From Anabaena sp. 4-3 (lineage in GTDB: Bacteria > Cyanobacteriota > Cyanobacteriia > Cyanobacteriales > Nostocaceae): a stretch of 64,000 nucleotides of DNA. Location of the stretch: positions 149,990 to 213,989 of the forward strand of contig NZ_LUHJ01000026.1 in assembly GCF_001597745.1 (NCBI RefSeq), in the 5' to 3' direction. Under the pieces are notes generated by a model that saw nothing but the letters and a program-made list of their open reading frames with translations, ran no database searches and had not been told where the DNA came from. Within the stretch, counting starts at the first letter, position 1; every line of letters begins with the position of its first letter. The position numbers and the translations under genes are program-made. This document shows positions 33,565-42,412 of the stretch, one piece after another.

Positions 33565-34335
33565 GTGGGTTCGGTTTGTATTGAAATCGTAGAGGGGAAT
33601 CCCCATCTAAGGTCGTTGCTGGGCTGGCACTTGCAACAGTTGGAGTATAGGGTACATCAGGCAGCTAGCATATATCAAGCAAGAGAACTGTTTTTAAGCC
33701 ATCAACCGACTTTAGTTATTTTAGATGCTGATTTGCCAGATGGCGACGGCATGGAGTTTTGTCGTTGGTTACATCGCCAGCAACAGCCTTTAATCTTAAT
33801 GCTATCTGCTCGGAGCAACGAAGCGGATATTGTGGCAGGTTTAAAAGCTGGAGCCGATGACTATTTGAGTAAGCCGTTTGGAATGCAGGAGTTTTTGGCG
33901 CGGGTAGAGGCTTTAATTCGCCGTAAGCGCACACCAACAGCACCTGCTTATTTGGATTATGGGAGTTTGCAAATTGATTTAGTGCAGCGACGGGTTCGTT
34001 TCCAAGGGGAGTTTATTGATTTAACGCCCCAGGAGTTTAGTTTACTGTACGTTTTGGCGCAAGCTGGAGGAGTGCCGTTAAGTCGCTCGGAACTATTGCG
34101 CCGTGCTTGGCCGGATGCTATTGATAATCCACGTACCATTGACACTCATGTTTTATCGCTACGCAAAAAAGTAGAACTTGATCCCCGTCAACCTAGCCTG
34201 ATTCAGACTATCCGTAACGTGGGATACCGATTTAACATGGAAATTTTGAATGCTAATCTTCCCCAAACACAAACTAAGTTAGCTAAGGAGAGGTTTAGTA
34301 ATCCACGCTCGACTTTGAGTGGACAAATATCATAG
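33565..34335 (+). CDS. OmpR/PhoB-family response regulator with altered acidic pocket
   Basis: A 256-aa regulator: receiver domain about 1-118, winged-helix effector about 125-226. The phospho-acceptor Asp is in LVILDADLPDGDG (near residue 53), the Thr/Ser in LMLSARS and the Lys in LSKPF. The acidic pocket, normally VEDD/VDDD, reads IVEGN, so one acid is lost and Mg binding may be weak. The effector has the transactivation loop (LAQAGGVPLSRSELLRRAWP) and recognition helix (RTIDTHVLSLRKKVE). The start is GTG 33565. There is no adjacent kinase; it faces an ABC ATPase gene. Confidence 0.92.
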   Translation: MGSVCIEIVEGNPHLRSLLGWHLQQLEYRVHQAASIYQARELFLSHQPTLVILDADLPDGDGMEFCRWLHRQQQPLILMLSARSNEADIVAGLKAGADDYLSKPFGMQEFLARVEALIRRKRTPTAPAYLDYGSLQIDLVQRRVRFQGEFIDLTPQEFSLLYVLAQAGGVPLSRSELLRRAWPDAIDNPRTIDTHVLSLRKKVELDPRQPSLIQTIRNVGYRFNMEILNANLPQTQTKLAKERFSNPRSTLSGQIS

Positions 34336-34501
34336 AAAAAAACCGTCAATTGCTGCGCCCAGGTTAATTTAAAATTTCAAGGTCAGGAGGCAAGAGATTT
34401 TTGCATTTTTAAGTTATCTGCACATTCGAGATTACCAGACTAGAAAATTGCCAAAAAAATCAGCCTCACTGCTTGTGAGTTTTAAATGTTGAGTGTTGGG
34501 A

Positions 34502-35293
34502 CTAACTCCATTCTGCATCTGCTTGCGCTGTGGCGTGCATCAACCTTTGTCGCAAGTCAACCCAGTCAATGTTAGCGGCTGTTTGATTTACTAATACACG
34601 TCCTTGCTGTAGGTATAACAGCCGATGACAAAACATCTGGGTGAAGTCGAGTTGGTTATTCACCATCAAAATTGTTGTTTGATGGGTGTGTGTGAGTTGG
34701 GTTAAGACTTGCATCAGATGGGAGGCGGTATTGATATCTAAAGCAGAGGTTGGCTCATCTAACAGGAGAATTTTCGGTTGAATGACTAAAGCACGGGCGA
34801 TCGCTACTAGCTGTCTTTGTCCAACCGAAAGTTGTAATTCAGTGCGTCCTAACCAATCATGGGGAATTTGCAGTTGTTCTGTCCAGTGATTGACTCTTTG
34901 CTGAATTGTCTGTTTAGGTAAACCACGCAAAACTAAAGGATAAGCCAAGGCTTGCTGAACTGTCATCCCCAGTAGCCTTGGCTCTTGTAATACCAACATC
35001 ACCATCTGGCGCAGTTGAACCGCCGGGATTTGGCGATATTCTTGATTTTCTAGATAAATTTTGCCGCTATTGGGTTCACTGAGGCGGTTAATTAATCTTA
35101 ATAAAGAAGTTTTACCGGCACCAGTAGGGCCGACAATGGCTAAACGTTCTCCAGATGATACCTCAAAGGAAATATCTTGCAATATGGGGTATCCCTGGAG
35201 TTGAGTTTTGAGCTTGGCAAATAAATTAACTTGCTCTAGCTGTATTTGGGCTGTCACGTCGCTTCGCTCCGAATTCAAAATTCTCTCATTCAA
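34502..35293 (-). CDS. ABC transporter ATP-binding protein
   Basis: A single ABC ATPase. Walker A is GPTGAGKTS near residue 57, Q-loop MVMLVLQEPRLLG, signature LSVGQRQLVA (a Gly-to-Val change in LSGGQ), Walker B ILLLDEPTSALD and D-loop intact. This set resembles ATPases of phosphate-like or FetA/YbbL-type exporters. The first 12 residues (MNERILNSERSD) are encoded by repeat DNA, so the native start may be GTG 35257. There is no permease adjacent; this orphan must partner with a distant membrane subunit. Confidence 0.88.
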   Translation of the reverse strand: MNERILNSERSDVTAQIQLEQVNLFAKLKTQLQGYPILQDISFEVSSGERLAIVGPTGAGKTSLLRLINRLSEPNSGKIYLENQEYRQIPAVQLRQMVMLVLQEPRLLGMTVQQALAYPLVLRGLPKQTIQQRVNHWTEQLQIPHDWLGRTELQLSVGQRQLVAIARALVIQPKILLLDEPTSALDINTASHLMQVLTQLTHTHQTTILMVNNQLDFTQMFCHRLLYLQQGRVLVNQTAANIDWVDLRQRLMHATAQADAEWS

Positions 35294-35314
35294 AATTCAA
35301 AATGAAAGTCTGGT

Positions 35315-35380
35315 GTAGGGTGCGTCAGCAGCGAGAATTGGCGAAACAATCACAGATTTTCTACATCTGACGCACCCTAC
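35315..35380. repeat. MITE-like dispersed repeat, copy 2
   Basis: GTAGGGTGCGTCAG (35315-35328) and CTGACGCACCCTAC (35367-35380) are perfect 14-bp inverted termini of a 66-bp element. Its termini match those of 10530-10593. It sits between the hybrid kinase's 3' end and the ABC ATPase's 5' end. Confidence 0.75.
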
Positions 35381-35423
35381 TAATGTGCCAGTGGCGTAAG
35401 TCCTGGTTTAGCTGAAACTATTC

Positions 35424-38216
35424 CTAACTGGAGCGAACCAAGCTAGAGATTGCTTGCACTAAATTGTTTGGCTCTATTGGCTTAGAGATATGCTTTTGGA
35501 AACCAGCTTTTAATGCTTGTTGCTGATTCATTTCCCCGGCGTAAGCAGTCAGAGCGATCGCTTTTATCTGCCCACCTTGCTCTGATGACAATTTTCTCAC
35601 TTGCTGGATGAACATATAACCATCCATATCAGGCATTCCGATGTCACTCAGTAACACATCAGGTTGAGACTGTGGCAAAACCAGGAGTGCTTCAGATGCG
35701 GAAGACACAGATGTGACACTCGCGCCATAATTCTCCAACAGGATAGCAATGAACAGTCGTGTGTCGGTATCGTCATCCACTACTAAAACTTTTACACCAC
35801 TCAAATCTAGAGATGGATCAAGTAGTTTACCATCCTGGTTGATTGTCGATTGAGTAGGCATTAGGGGTATGCGGATTGTAAAGGTTGCGCCTTGCTCAAT
35901 ACCGGGACTTTCTGCCTGAATTGTTCCACCATGCAATTCTACCAAGTGACGGGCGATCGCTAACCCTAATCCCAGCCCTCCAAACTTTCTGGTAGTAGTA
36001 GAATCTGCTTGGCGGAAGTAGTCAAACACATAGGGCAGAAATTCAGCATCAATACCCTTGCCTGTATCGCTGACGGTAATTTGAGCATAGGAGGATGTAG
36101 AAACAGGGAGGCGTGTTGAGGCGGCAAGTTTTTCTAGATTCGCGTCTTTAATTTGTTCCAAGCGGATGCTGACTTCTCCCCCTTCAGGCGTGAACTTCAC
36201 AGCGTTTGAAAGCAGATTCCAGATTACTTGTTGTAGCCGAGTCGAATCACCCGCCACCTTACCCACATAGGGTTGAATCACTGCTTGCACCTTGATTGAT
36301 TTAGCTTGGGCTGCCACTTGTACAGTTTCTACAGCCGCAGCGATCGCAGTTGCTAAATCCACCGGAGCCACATTCAAGCTGAGTCTGCCCTGTAAAATTC
36401 GGGAAACATCGAGAAGATCCTCAATCAGTTCCGATTGTAACTTGGCATTGCGTTCAATGGTTTCCAAACCTTGCGCTATCTTTGCTTCATTCAACTTTTG
36501 TCGGCGAAGTAAATTAGACCAACCCAGAATAGAATTAAGGGGGGTGCGTAACTCGTGGGAAAGTACCGCCAAAAATTCATCTTTGACACGGTTTGCCGCT
36601 TGGGCTTGTTCCCGTAGTGCTTCTGCTGCTGACCTTGCTTGCTGCTGTGCTTCGTATAACCGGGCATTCTCAACGGCGATTGATGCCATCTGTGCCAACT
36701 GCACAAGAATAGCTTCATCGGTGGCGTTAAACTCACCTTTACATTTATCTGAAAGCTGAATCAAGCCGATATTATGCCCGTCTCGTCCCATCAGGGGTGC
36801 TGCCAGCAAGCCCCGCAGAGGCGGATGATGTTTGGTTTCCTGGCCGAAGTCTTCCCACAGGGGATGAGCGTTCAGTTCGGCTTGTGTCATCCGCATCGGG
36901 CGATTGGAGTGACAAACACAGCCGTAGATTCCCGACCCGTTTGGCTTTTCGTGGTAGTCTCGCCAATGTGCATACTTATCAGACAGGTAAACAGCGTTAA
37001 TTGCCTGCGCCCAATTTTCGTCAATAGTCATGCTAGTGACAGCTTGGTGAGTGCCAATAATTGATGCTGCCTGATCGGTGATTACTTGCAAAACTTCTTG
37101 AATAGAAAGAGCCGAATTGATTGCCAGCGATGCTTTTGTCAATCCCTGCAATTGGTTGGCATAATTTCGTTCACGGGCAAAGAGTTTTTCGCGCTCGGCT
37201 TCTGCGTGTTTGTGGTTGGTAATGTCAATAAATAACCCATCCCATACGTCTCCTTCTGGTGTTGGCACAGCACGGGAATTGCCCTGAATCCATTTGGATT
37301 TACCTGATGGCGTGATGATCCGCCCTTCCCACCGCCAGGGTAGGAAGTGCTGGACAGCATAATCCACAGAGGTTTCAAATGATGGTAAATCCTCTGGATG
37401 AATTAAGCTCACAAAGGAATCGGCATCTTGTAAAATGGTTTCTGGCTCTAGTTCCAAGAGTTCACGGGAGCAAGAACTCACAAAACTAAACCGATGCGGA
37501 GTATTCGCATCAACTTTAGGCGAGTAGCGATATACCATACCTGGCACGTTTGCCACCAGTGCCTCAAACCGAGTTTGACTGTGTTGCAGTGCTTCACGGA
37601 TGGCTTTCTCTTGAGAGACAGCTTTCATAGCCGTTTGGCGTAGATGCTGCATACTTTGTAAGGCGGAGGCGGTAAATCTCGCCAAACTGTTCATCAGCCG
37701 ATGATCCTCAGCATCAAACCGTCGTGCCTCATGATGGGAACAAATCCACAGCACACCCAATGGTTGCTCGTTGACAAATAGCGGAATTAGCAAACCTTCA
37801 ACAATGGGAAACTGCGGATGGTGCAGATAGGTAAAATAGCGTTCAGGATAGGTGTAAAGTTGGGTCTGTTTAGATTGAATTGTGCTACTACAAGGACTAA
37901 AGTTACCTGGTATGATAGTTTGTTCTAGAAACTCTAATGAGCCAGCGATCGCTACCCAGCAAAATCTAGATTCACCATTGGGTACTGTTTCCAGTAAGCT
38001 GACTCCGGCACTATCAGCTTGACATAGCTCTACTGCAATCTCCACAAGACTTTTAAGTATAGATTGCGGCTCATCCATCAGTTGTTGAGCAAGCCTATGC
38101 AGGGCTTGATTTTCAACCGCTAAATCTGCCTGTCTCGCTGGACGACTAGCTAGTGCTGCTGTAATCAAAACGTCAGCTTCCGTAATTCCCGAAATATAGT
38201 TTTGGGATAAACGCAT
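35424..38216 (-). CDS. Hybrid sensor histidine kinase (GAF-PAS-GAF-HisKA-HATPase-REC)
   Basis: A 930-aa soluble phosphorelay kinase with no transmembrane segment. A first GAF domain (about 45-195) is followed by PAS (about 212-330), a second GAF (about 355-520), HisKA with His554 in SHELRTPLNSILGW, and HATPase with an N box NLLSNAVKFTPEGGEV and G boxes DTGKGID and GLGLGLAIA. The C-terminal REC has acceptor Asp858 in LLSDIGMPDMDG. The second GAF holds GCVCHSNRPMRM, cysteines that could carry a cofactor, though a bilin-binding context is not evident. The REC may self-inhibit or pass phosphate to a distant HPt. ATG 38216. Confidence 0.95.
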   Translation of the reverse strand: MRLSQNYISGITEADVLITAALASRPARQADLAVENQALHRLAQQLMDEPQSILKSLVEIAVELCQADSAGVSLLETVPNGESRFCWVAIAGSLEFLEQTIIPGNFSPCSSTIQSKQTQLYTYPERYFTYLHHPQFPIVEGLLIPLFVNEQPLGVLWICSHHEARRFDAEDHRLMNSLARFTASALQSMQHLRQTAMKAVSQEKAIREALQHSQTRFEALVANVPGMVYRYSPKVDANTPHRFSFVSSCSRELLELEPETILQDADSFVSLIHPEDLPSFETSVDYAVQHFLPWRWEGRIITPSGKSKWIQGNSRAVPTPEGDVWDGLFIDITNHKHAEAEREKLFARERNYANQLQGLTKASLAINSALSIQEVLQVITDQAASIIGTHQAVTSMTIDENWAQAINAVYLSDKYAHWRDYHEKPNGSGIYGCVCHSNRPMRMTQAELNAHPLWEDFGQETKHHPPLRGLLAAPLMGRDGHNIGLIQLSDKCKGEFNATDEAILVQLAQMASIAVENARLYEAQQQARSAAEALREQAQAANRVKDEFLAVLSHELRTPLNSILGWSNLLRRQKLNEAKIAQGLETIERNAKLQSELIEDLLDVSRILQGRLSLNVAPVDLATAIAAAVETVQVAAQAKSIKVQAVIQPYVGKVAGDSTRLQQVIWNLLSNAVKFTPEGGEVSIRLEQIKDANLEKLAASTRLPVSTSSYAQITVSDTGKGIDAEFLPYVFDYFRQADSTTTRKFGGLGLGLAIARHLVELHGGTIQAESPGIEQGATFTIRIPLMPTQSTINQDGKLLDPSLDLSGVKVLVVDDDTDTRLFIAILLENYGASVTSVSSASEALLVLPQSQPDVLLSDIGMPDMDGYMFIQQVRKLSSEQGGQIKAIALTAYAGEMNQQQALKAGFQKHISKPIEPNNLVQAISSLVRSS

Positions 38217-38396
38217 TAATATATACGCAACCCGACTGCGTTTAACTGAAATAAAAACTTATAAGTAATTATTATGATAGCAAGTTAATTCCTACATATT
38301 CGGATATTATGGAATTATCTTTGGTTAAAAAAAATTAATTTAGTTAGTTTGTTAAATTATTTAATATTAAGTTTTTTCAGTTTCAGAGTATCGTAG

Positions 38397-38426
38397 ACTC
38401 CGCGCTCAACAGGAGTAGCGCGGAGT
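38397..38426 (-). terminator. Hairpin between two minus-strand genes
   Basis: ACTCCGCGCT (38397-38406) and AGCGCGGAGT (38417-38426) form a 10-bp GC stem with a 10-nt loop, 7 bp past the stop of the membrane-protein gene. The T-run (TTTTTT) is some 20 nt further, so it is a plausible but imperfect terminator. Confidence 0.5.
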
Positions 38427-38432
38427 AGTTGA

Positions 38433-38987
38433 CTAGATAGCTAAAGCTGTGGTGATAGTCCAAGCATCAACCAACAACAACAGTAATGTAAATCCTAGTA
38501 AAATTAGATACATCCAAGGTTGCGCCAACGGGCGAACATCTGTAGTATCTATACCTGTTTTAGCTTGGACTATATTTACTAACCGGGCAAATCCCGCTAC
38601 TCGCATCGGTAGTAAATAAGCCTTGCCATCTTGACTGAGAAAATAATAAACTAATCCTCCTTGACCAGTAGAACGAGGTTTGATTTGTTTTATCTCTGAC
38701 CAAGGTAAAAACCAACCCTTGCGGAAGAAAGAAGGAACCCAAACAGGGTAAGCAACCTGTATTCCTTGTTCATCTAAAACTACTCGTTCCGTCAACACTG
38801 CATATAAACCCACAAAACCAATGCAAATTCCCACCCATAACAAAGCGGGGGGTGTGGGTGCGGCTGTGGCTTCGGCTAGAAAAGGTAATGGTACTGTGAG
38901 TGCTACATAAAGACTCAACAGTGTAATCCGAATTAAGGGAGATAAACGAAAAATAGACGCTGAAGCATTAGCTGAGTTTACTGTCAC
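38433..38987 (-). CDS. Hypothetical membrane protein with PH-like domain
   Basis: A 184-aa protein with three hydrophobic segments: about 18-38, 48-66 and 158-180 (LILLGFTLLLLLVD). Between them is a soluble region about 68-150 (VVLDEQGIQVAYPVWVPSF; FLPWSEIKQIKPRSTGQGGLVYYF) resembling bacterial PH-like folds often attached to membrane anchors. It is probably in the thylakoid or plasma membrane. Function unknown; looks cyanobacteria-specific. ATG 38987. Confidence 0.8.
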   Translation of the reverse strand: MTVNSANASASIFRLSPLIRITLLSLYVALTVPLPFLAEATAAPTPPALLWVGICIGFVGLYAVLTERVVLDEQGIQVAYPVWVPSFFRKGWFLPWSEIKQIKPRSTGQGGLVYYFLSQDGKAYLLPMRVAGFARLVNIVQAKTGIDTTDVRPLAQPWMYLILLGFTLLLLLVDAWTITTALAI

Positions 38988-39110
38988 GGCTCAATCATCA
39001 ATTATAAGCTTTTAACTTCAGTCTAACTAGGAAGTGGGCAGTTATTAGTCATTAGTCCCCCCACTCCCTCATCCCCCTCATCCCTCTGCTCCCCTGCTCC
39101 CTCATTTCTC

Positions 39111-39611
39111 TCAAGGTAAATACTTTTGTACTACACTCCAGCCAGTGAGTGACACCCAAGCAAAGCCCAAACATAGAATAATATTCACACTGACGTGTAA
39201 ACGTCTAGCCCAAGGGCGACTAGGACTAATTTGTGTTGCACTCACAGCCGACACCAGAACTAATACGACGACGGTTAAACCAGCCGCCAAGTGTGGCGAG
39301 TGTCCTAATGAACCAAAGTGACCTAAAGTACCAACAATACCAATAGCTAGGAGTAACAGCACTAAACTAACCATGCTGATACCGATGATATAGTGGAGCG
39401 ATCGCCATTCGCGTAGCGTCCCGCAGGGAAGGCGGGGCGCAGCCCATCGCACTCCGGTTCTATTAACCTGCCAAAAATTACTGACATTGTGATCATTTCT
39501 CACCAGCCACATCCAAACGCCTGTAACTGCTAACAGCAAATAAGCCAGTATCGACAATCCCATCGACCAAGCAGCTATTTTCCACAACCAGAGAAATGAA
39601 GGTAGGTGCAT
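39111..39611 (-). CDS. DUF4079 family membrane protein with in-frame repeat insertion
   Basis: A 166-aa protein with four hydrophobic segments (about 14-36, 74-97, 108-124 and 137-160). HYIIGISMVSLVLLLLAIG and a conserved RPWARRLHVSVNIILC fit DUF4079, a cyanobacterial/algal family of unknown function. Residues about 52-69 (TGVRWAAPRLPCGTLREW) come from a dispersed GC-rich repeat bounded by HIP1-like ends (nt 39402-39458) and interrupt the first loop, in frame and without stops. Whether the protein still works cannot be said. Confidence 0.85.
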   Translation of the reverse strand: MHLPSFLWLWKIAAWSMGLSILAYLLLAVTGVWMWLVRNDHNVSNFWQVNRTGVRWAAPRLPCGTLREWRSLHYIIGISMVSLVLLLLAIGIVGTLGHFGSLGHSPHLAAGLTVVVLVLVSAVSATQISPSRPWARRLHVSVNIILCLGFAWVSLTGWSVVQKYLP

Positions 39612-39630
39612 AAAGTTTTATTTTACAGGA

Positions 39631-39715
39631 AACTGGGGACTGGGGACTGGGGACTGGGGATTGGGGATTGGGGGGACTAATGACTAATGACTAATGACTA
39701 ATGACTAATGACTAA
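39631..39715. repeat. Double STRR array: GGGGACT/GGGGATT then ACTAATG
   Basis: About six GGGGACT/GGGGATT heptamers (39634-39674) are followed by about six ACTAATG heptamers (39676-39715). Two different arrays abut, both in 7-nt register. Confidence 0.95.
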
Positions 39716-39726
39716 CCAATAAAAAA

Positions 39727-39746
39727 GGCTGCTGAATTCAGCAACC
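39727..39746 (-). terminator. Rho-independent terminator of DUF1830 gene
   Basis: On the minus strand GGTTGCTGAATTCAGCAGCC (palindromic stem with one G-T) is followed by TTTTTTATT. It is 23 bp past the DUF1830 stop. Confidence 0.85.
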
Positions 39747-39769
39747 CTTGAATGAGCAAAACTATTTTG

Positions 39770-40162
39770 TTAATCAATTGATGATAAACCAGCTGTTGTT
39801 AAGGGTTTCGTTGTATCACCGAGTTTTGTATTTTTTGACGGCACAATCGATTGTGTACTAATCGGGTCTGCACCTATTGTATCTGTATTAAACTCACTAC
39901 TGCTCGGCTCGTCAATGATCAGGCGATCGCACGGGATGGTATCTGATAAAATCGCACTTGCCATCATTCCCGTATGAATCTCCATCTGAGCATCTAGAGG
40001 AGCTTCAAACACGAGGCGTTGTCCAGGAAAAACCACCCTTTCAAAATACCAGTTTGGAATATTGGAGATGCGAGCCACCTGAATTTTGCTCGTGGCATTA
40101 ACGTAGCAGCAGAGAATTTTCCCCGATTGCTCAGGTGGTAGAGGGTCTAATATTTGAGCCAT
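39770..40162 (-). CDS. DUF1830 domain protein
   Basis: A 130-aa protein. The N-terminal 75 residues (KILCCYVNATSKIQVARI, NIPNWYFERVVFPGQRLVFEA) are the DUF1830 signature, a small cyanobacterial domain of unknown role. Residues 90-130 are Ser/Thr-rich and likely disordered. ATG 40162 is the only reasonable start; terminator present downstream. Confidence 0.9.
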   Translation of the reverse strand: MAQILDPLPPEQSGKILCCYVNATSKIQVARISNIPNWYFERVVFPGQRLVFEAPLDAQMEIHTGMMASAILSDTIPCDRLIIDEPSSSEFNTDTIGADPISTQSIVPSKNTKLGDTTKPLTTAGLSSID

Positions 40163-40662
40163 AACTGCTGAGGAGCTTTACGCCACAATTTTACATTACA
40201 CCAGCAAAGTTAACACTTGCTGATCCCCATCTGCTGTAACTCCGACTACCAACTGAAAATTTCTACGTTATTTCTATCTAAAGATATGTTCAAGTTATGA
40301 AATTTTTATACAAAGAAATTTATTCCCAATAATTATACACTATAACTGAAATTTTGTTGAATTTTCTGACTGAATTAAGCAACAGTTCATTCCCACTCGC
40401 CACTATTGAGAGTCGATATCGTGATGATTTGTTTTTATCTATCCCACAACTGAGGAGCAGGGATCATCGCTTAACAAATGAACTCAATGTTATGGTAAAG
40501 ATATATGAAAATTTTCCTCATCAGACCTCATCTATATTAATGATGTCAAGCAAATCGCATTATCAGGAATCTGCCAAAAAGTCAAGCATGACTGAAGCAA
40601 CTGGCACAACCAACCCATACTCAAGGAACTAATTCTTGAGACTTTCCCCGACAACTGGCAAG
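40163..40662. other. Intergenic region before the radical SAM gene
   Basis: About 500 bp, mostly AT-rich. An open frame of 92 codons (40354-40632) has a TTG start, no SD and no recognisable family, so I left it out of the gene list. The upstream AT-rich part probably holds promoters of the divergent genes. Confidence 0.4.
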
Positions 40663-42255
40663 ATGGAAGTTAAAACACCGATGATGGAAAATAGAATTCT
40701 CTATGTTCGCCTTCCTTGTAACCCCATCTTTCCCATTGGGGTTGTATATTTGAGCGATCATGTCCACAAAGTTTTTCCCAATATCGAACAACGGATTTTT
40801 GATTTGGGAACTGTACCACCTTTAGACTACGGCTCGGCACTAGATCGTTGTATTGATGAATTTCAACCAACTTTATTAGTATTCTCTTGGCGGGATATAC
40901 AAATTTATGCCCCAGTGGGTGGGCGTGGTGGCAATCCTCTACAAAATGCGTTTGAATTTTACTATGCCAAGAATCCCCTGATTAAATTACGGGGAGCATT
41001 GGGTGGTTTACGTATCTTTATCGCCTATTATGTAGAGTTATGGCGCAACCTAGGATTAATTAAACGCGGCTTAAAACGCGCCCGCCAATATCATCAGGAT
41101 GCCCGTGCTGTTGTCGGTGGTGGTGCAGTCAGCGTATTTTACGAACAGTTAGGTAAAAGCTTACCCGCAGGAACAATCATTTCTGTAGGTGAAGGTGAAA
41201 CCTTGCTGGAAAAATTCCTCAGTGGCAGAGAGTTTCGTGACGAACGTTGTTATGTAGTGGGAGAAGATAAACCACGCCCTAGACTTATTCACGAACAACC
41301 CACCCCACTAGAAAAAACTGCCTGTAACTACGATTACATAGAAAGCATCTGGCCAGAGTTCAACTATTACCTGCAAGAAAAAGACTTTTACATTGGTGTA
41401 CAAACTAAACGCGGTTGTCCCCACAATTGCTGTTACTGTGTTTACACCGTTGTCGAAGGTAAACAAGTACGCATTAATCCAGCCGACGAAGTGGTGGCGG
41501 AAATACGTCAACTCTATAATCGCGGGATTCGCAACTTCTGGTTTACTGATGCCCAATTTATCCCGGCGCGGAGATTCATCGACGATGCTGTAGAACTATT
41601 ACAGAAAATTGTCGATTCCGGCATGACAGATATTCATTGGGCAGCATACATCAGAGCCGACAACTTAACACCAGAGTTGTGTGATTTGATGGCAAAAACC
41701 GGGATGAATTACTTTGAAATCGGTATTACTAGCGGTTCTCAGGAACTCGTGCGAAAAATGCGGATGGGGTATAACCTGCGTACCGTCTTGCAAAATTGCC
41801 GAGACTTGAAAGCAGCTGGTTTTAATGATTTAGTTTCCGTCAATTACTCCTTTAACGTGATTGATGAACGTCCCGAAACTATCCGCCAAACCATCGCCTA
41901 CCACCGGGAACTAGAAAAGATTTTCGGCGCGGATAAAGTCGAACCAGCGATTTTCTTCATCGGATTACAACCCCACACCCATCTAGAAGAATATGCCTTC
42001 AAAGAAGGGATACTCAAACCAGGGTATAATCCCATGAGTTTGATGCCGTGGACAGCTAAAAAACTGCTGTGGAATCCTGAACCCCTGGGTTCATTCTTTG
42101 GTGAAGTTTGCTTACAAGCTTGGCGACAAAACCCCAATGACTTCGGCAGGGAAGTCATGAAAATCTTAGAAGAAAGATTGGGATGTGCCGATTTAGAAGA
42201 GGCTTTGTCAGCACCCATTCAACCGAAAGAAAAACAGTTAGCTGGCGTATCTTAG
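40663..42255 (+). CDS. B12-binding-domain radical SAM protein
   Basis: A 530-aa protein from ATG 40663 (longest frame from TTG 40636). The N-terminal 190 residues look like a cobalamin-binding Rossmann domain (FPIGVVYLSDHVHKVFP; ALDRCIDEFQPTLLVFSWRD; AVVGGGAVSVFYEQLGK). The SAM core has KRGCPHNCCYC with the 4Fe-4S cysteines Cys252, Cys256, Cys259, then the GIRNFWFTDAQFIPARRF strand. Such enzymes use cobalamin and SAM for methylations or ring rearrangements. A photosystem II light-acclimation annotation exists for a similar family as far as I recall, but I cannot verify that it applies. It stands alone. Confidence 0.88.
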   Translation: MEVKTPMMENRILYVRLPCNPIFPIGVVYLSDHVHKVFPNIEQRIFDLGTVPPLDYGSALDRCIDEFQPTLLVFSWRDIQIYAPVGGRGGNPLQNAFEFYYAKNPLIKLRGALGGLRIFIAYYVELWRNLGLIKRGLKRARQYHQDARAVVGGGAVSVFYEQLGKSLPAGTIISVGEGETLLEKFLSGREFRDERCYVVGEDKPRPRLIHEQPTPLEKTACNYDYIESIWPEFNYYLQEKDFYIGVQTKRGCPHNCCYCVYTVVEGKQVRINPADEVVAEIRQLYNRGIRNFWFTDAQFIPARRFIDDAVELLQKIVDSGMTDIHWAAYIRADNLTPELCDLMAKTGMNYFEIGITSGSQELVRKMRMGYNLRTVLQNCRDLKAAGFNDLVSVNYSFNVIDERPETIRQTIAYHRELEKIFGADKVEPAIFFIGLQPHTHLEEYAFKEGILKPGYNPMSLMPWTAKKLLWNPEPLGSFFGEVCLQAWRQNPNDFGREVMKILEERLGCADLEEALSAPIQPKEKQLAGVS

Positions 42256-42412
42256 AATTAGGGATTGGGGACTGGGGACTGGGGACTGGTGACTGGTGAC
42301 TGGTGACTGGGTAAAAGTTTTTCTTCCTCTGCTCCTTTGCTCCTTATCCCCCTCATCTCCCTCATCCCCCCTTACCCCCCTGCTTCCTCTGCTGTTCTTG
42401 CCACTAAAGCTT
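42255..42412. repeat. GGGGACT/GGTGACT heptamers and pyrimidine tract
   Basis: Heptamers GGGGACT and GGTGACT (42263-42307) are followed by a C/T-rich tract up to 42400. The open frame of the next gene runs into this repeat, but translating it gives low-complexity Pro/Ser/Leu, so it is not part of the protein. Confidence 0.9.

Noticed and set aside
40354-40632. 92-codon open frame upstream of the radical SAM gene
   Set aside because: TTG start, no SD, low-complexity polar composition and no recognisable family; AT-rich spacer is more likely.
42296-42412. N-terminal extension of the DICT/HD protein
   Set aside because: The 39 residues come from pyrimidine-rich repeats (poly Pro/Ser/Leu); the conserved protein starts at ATG 42413.
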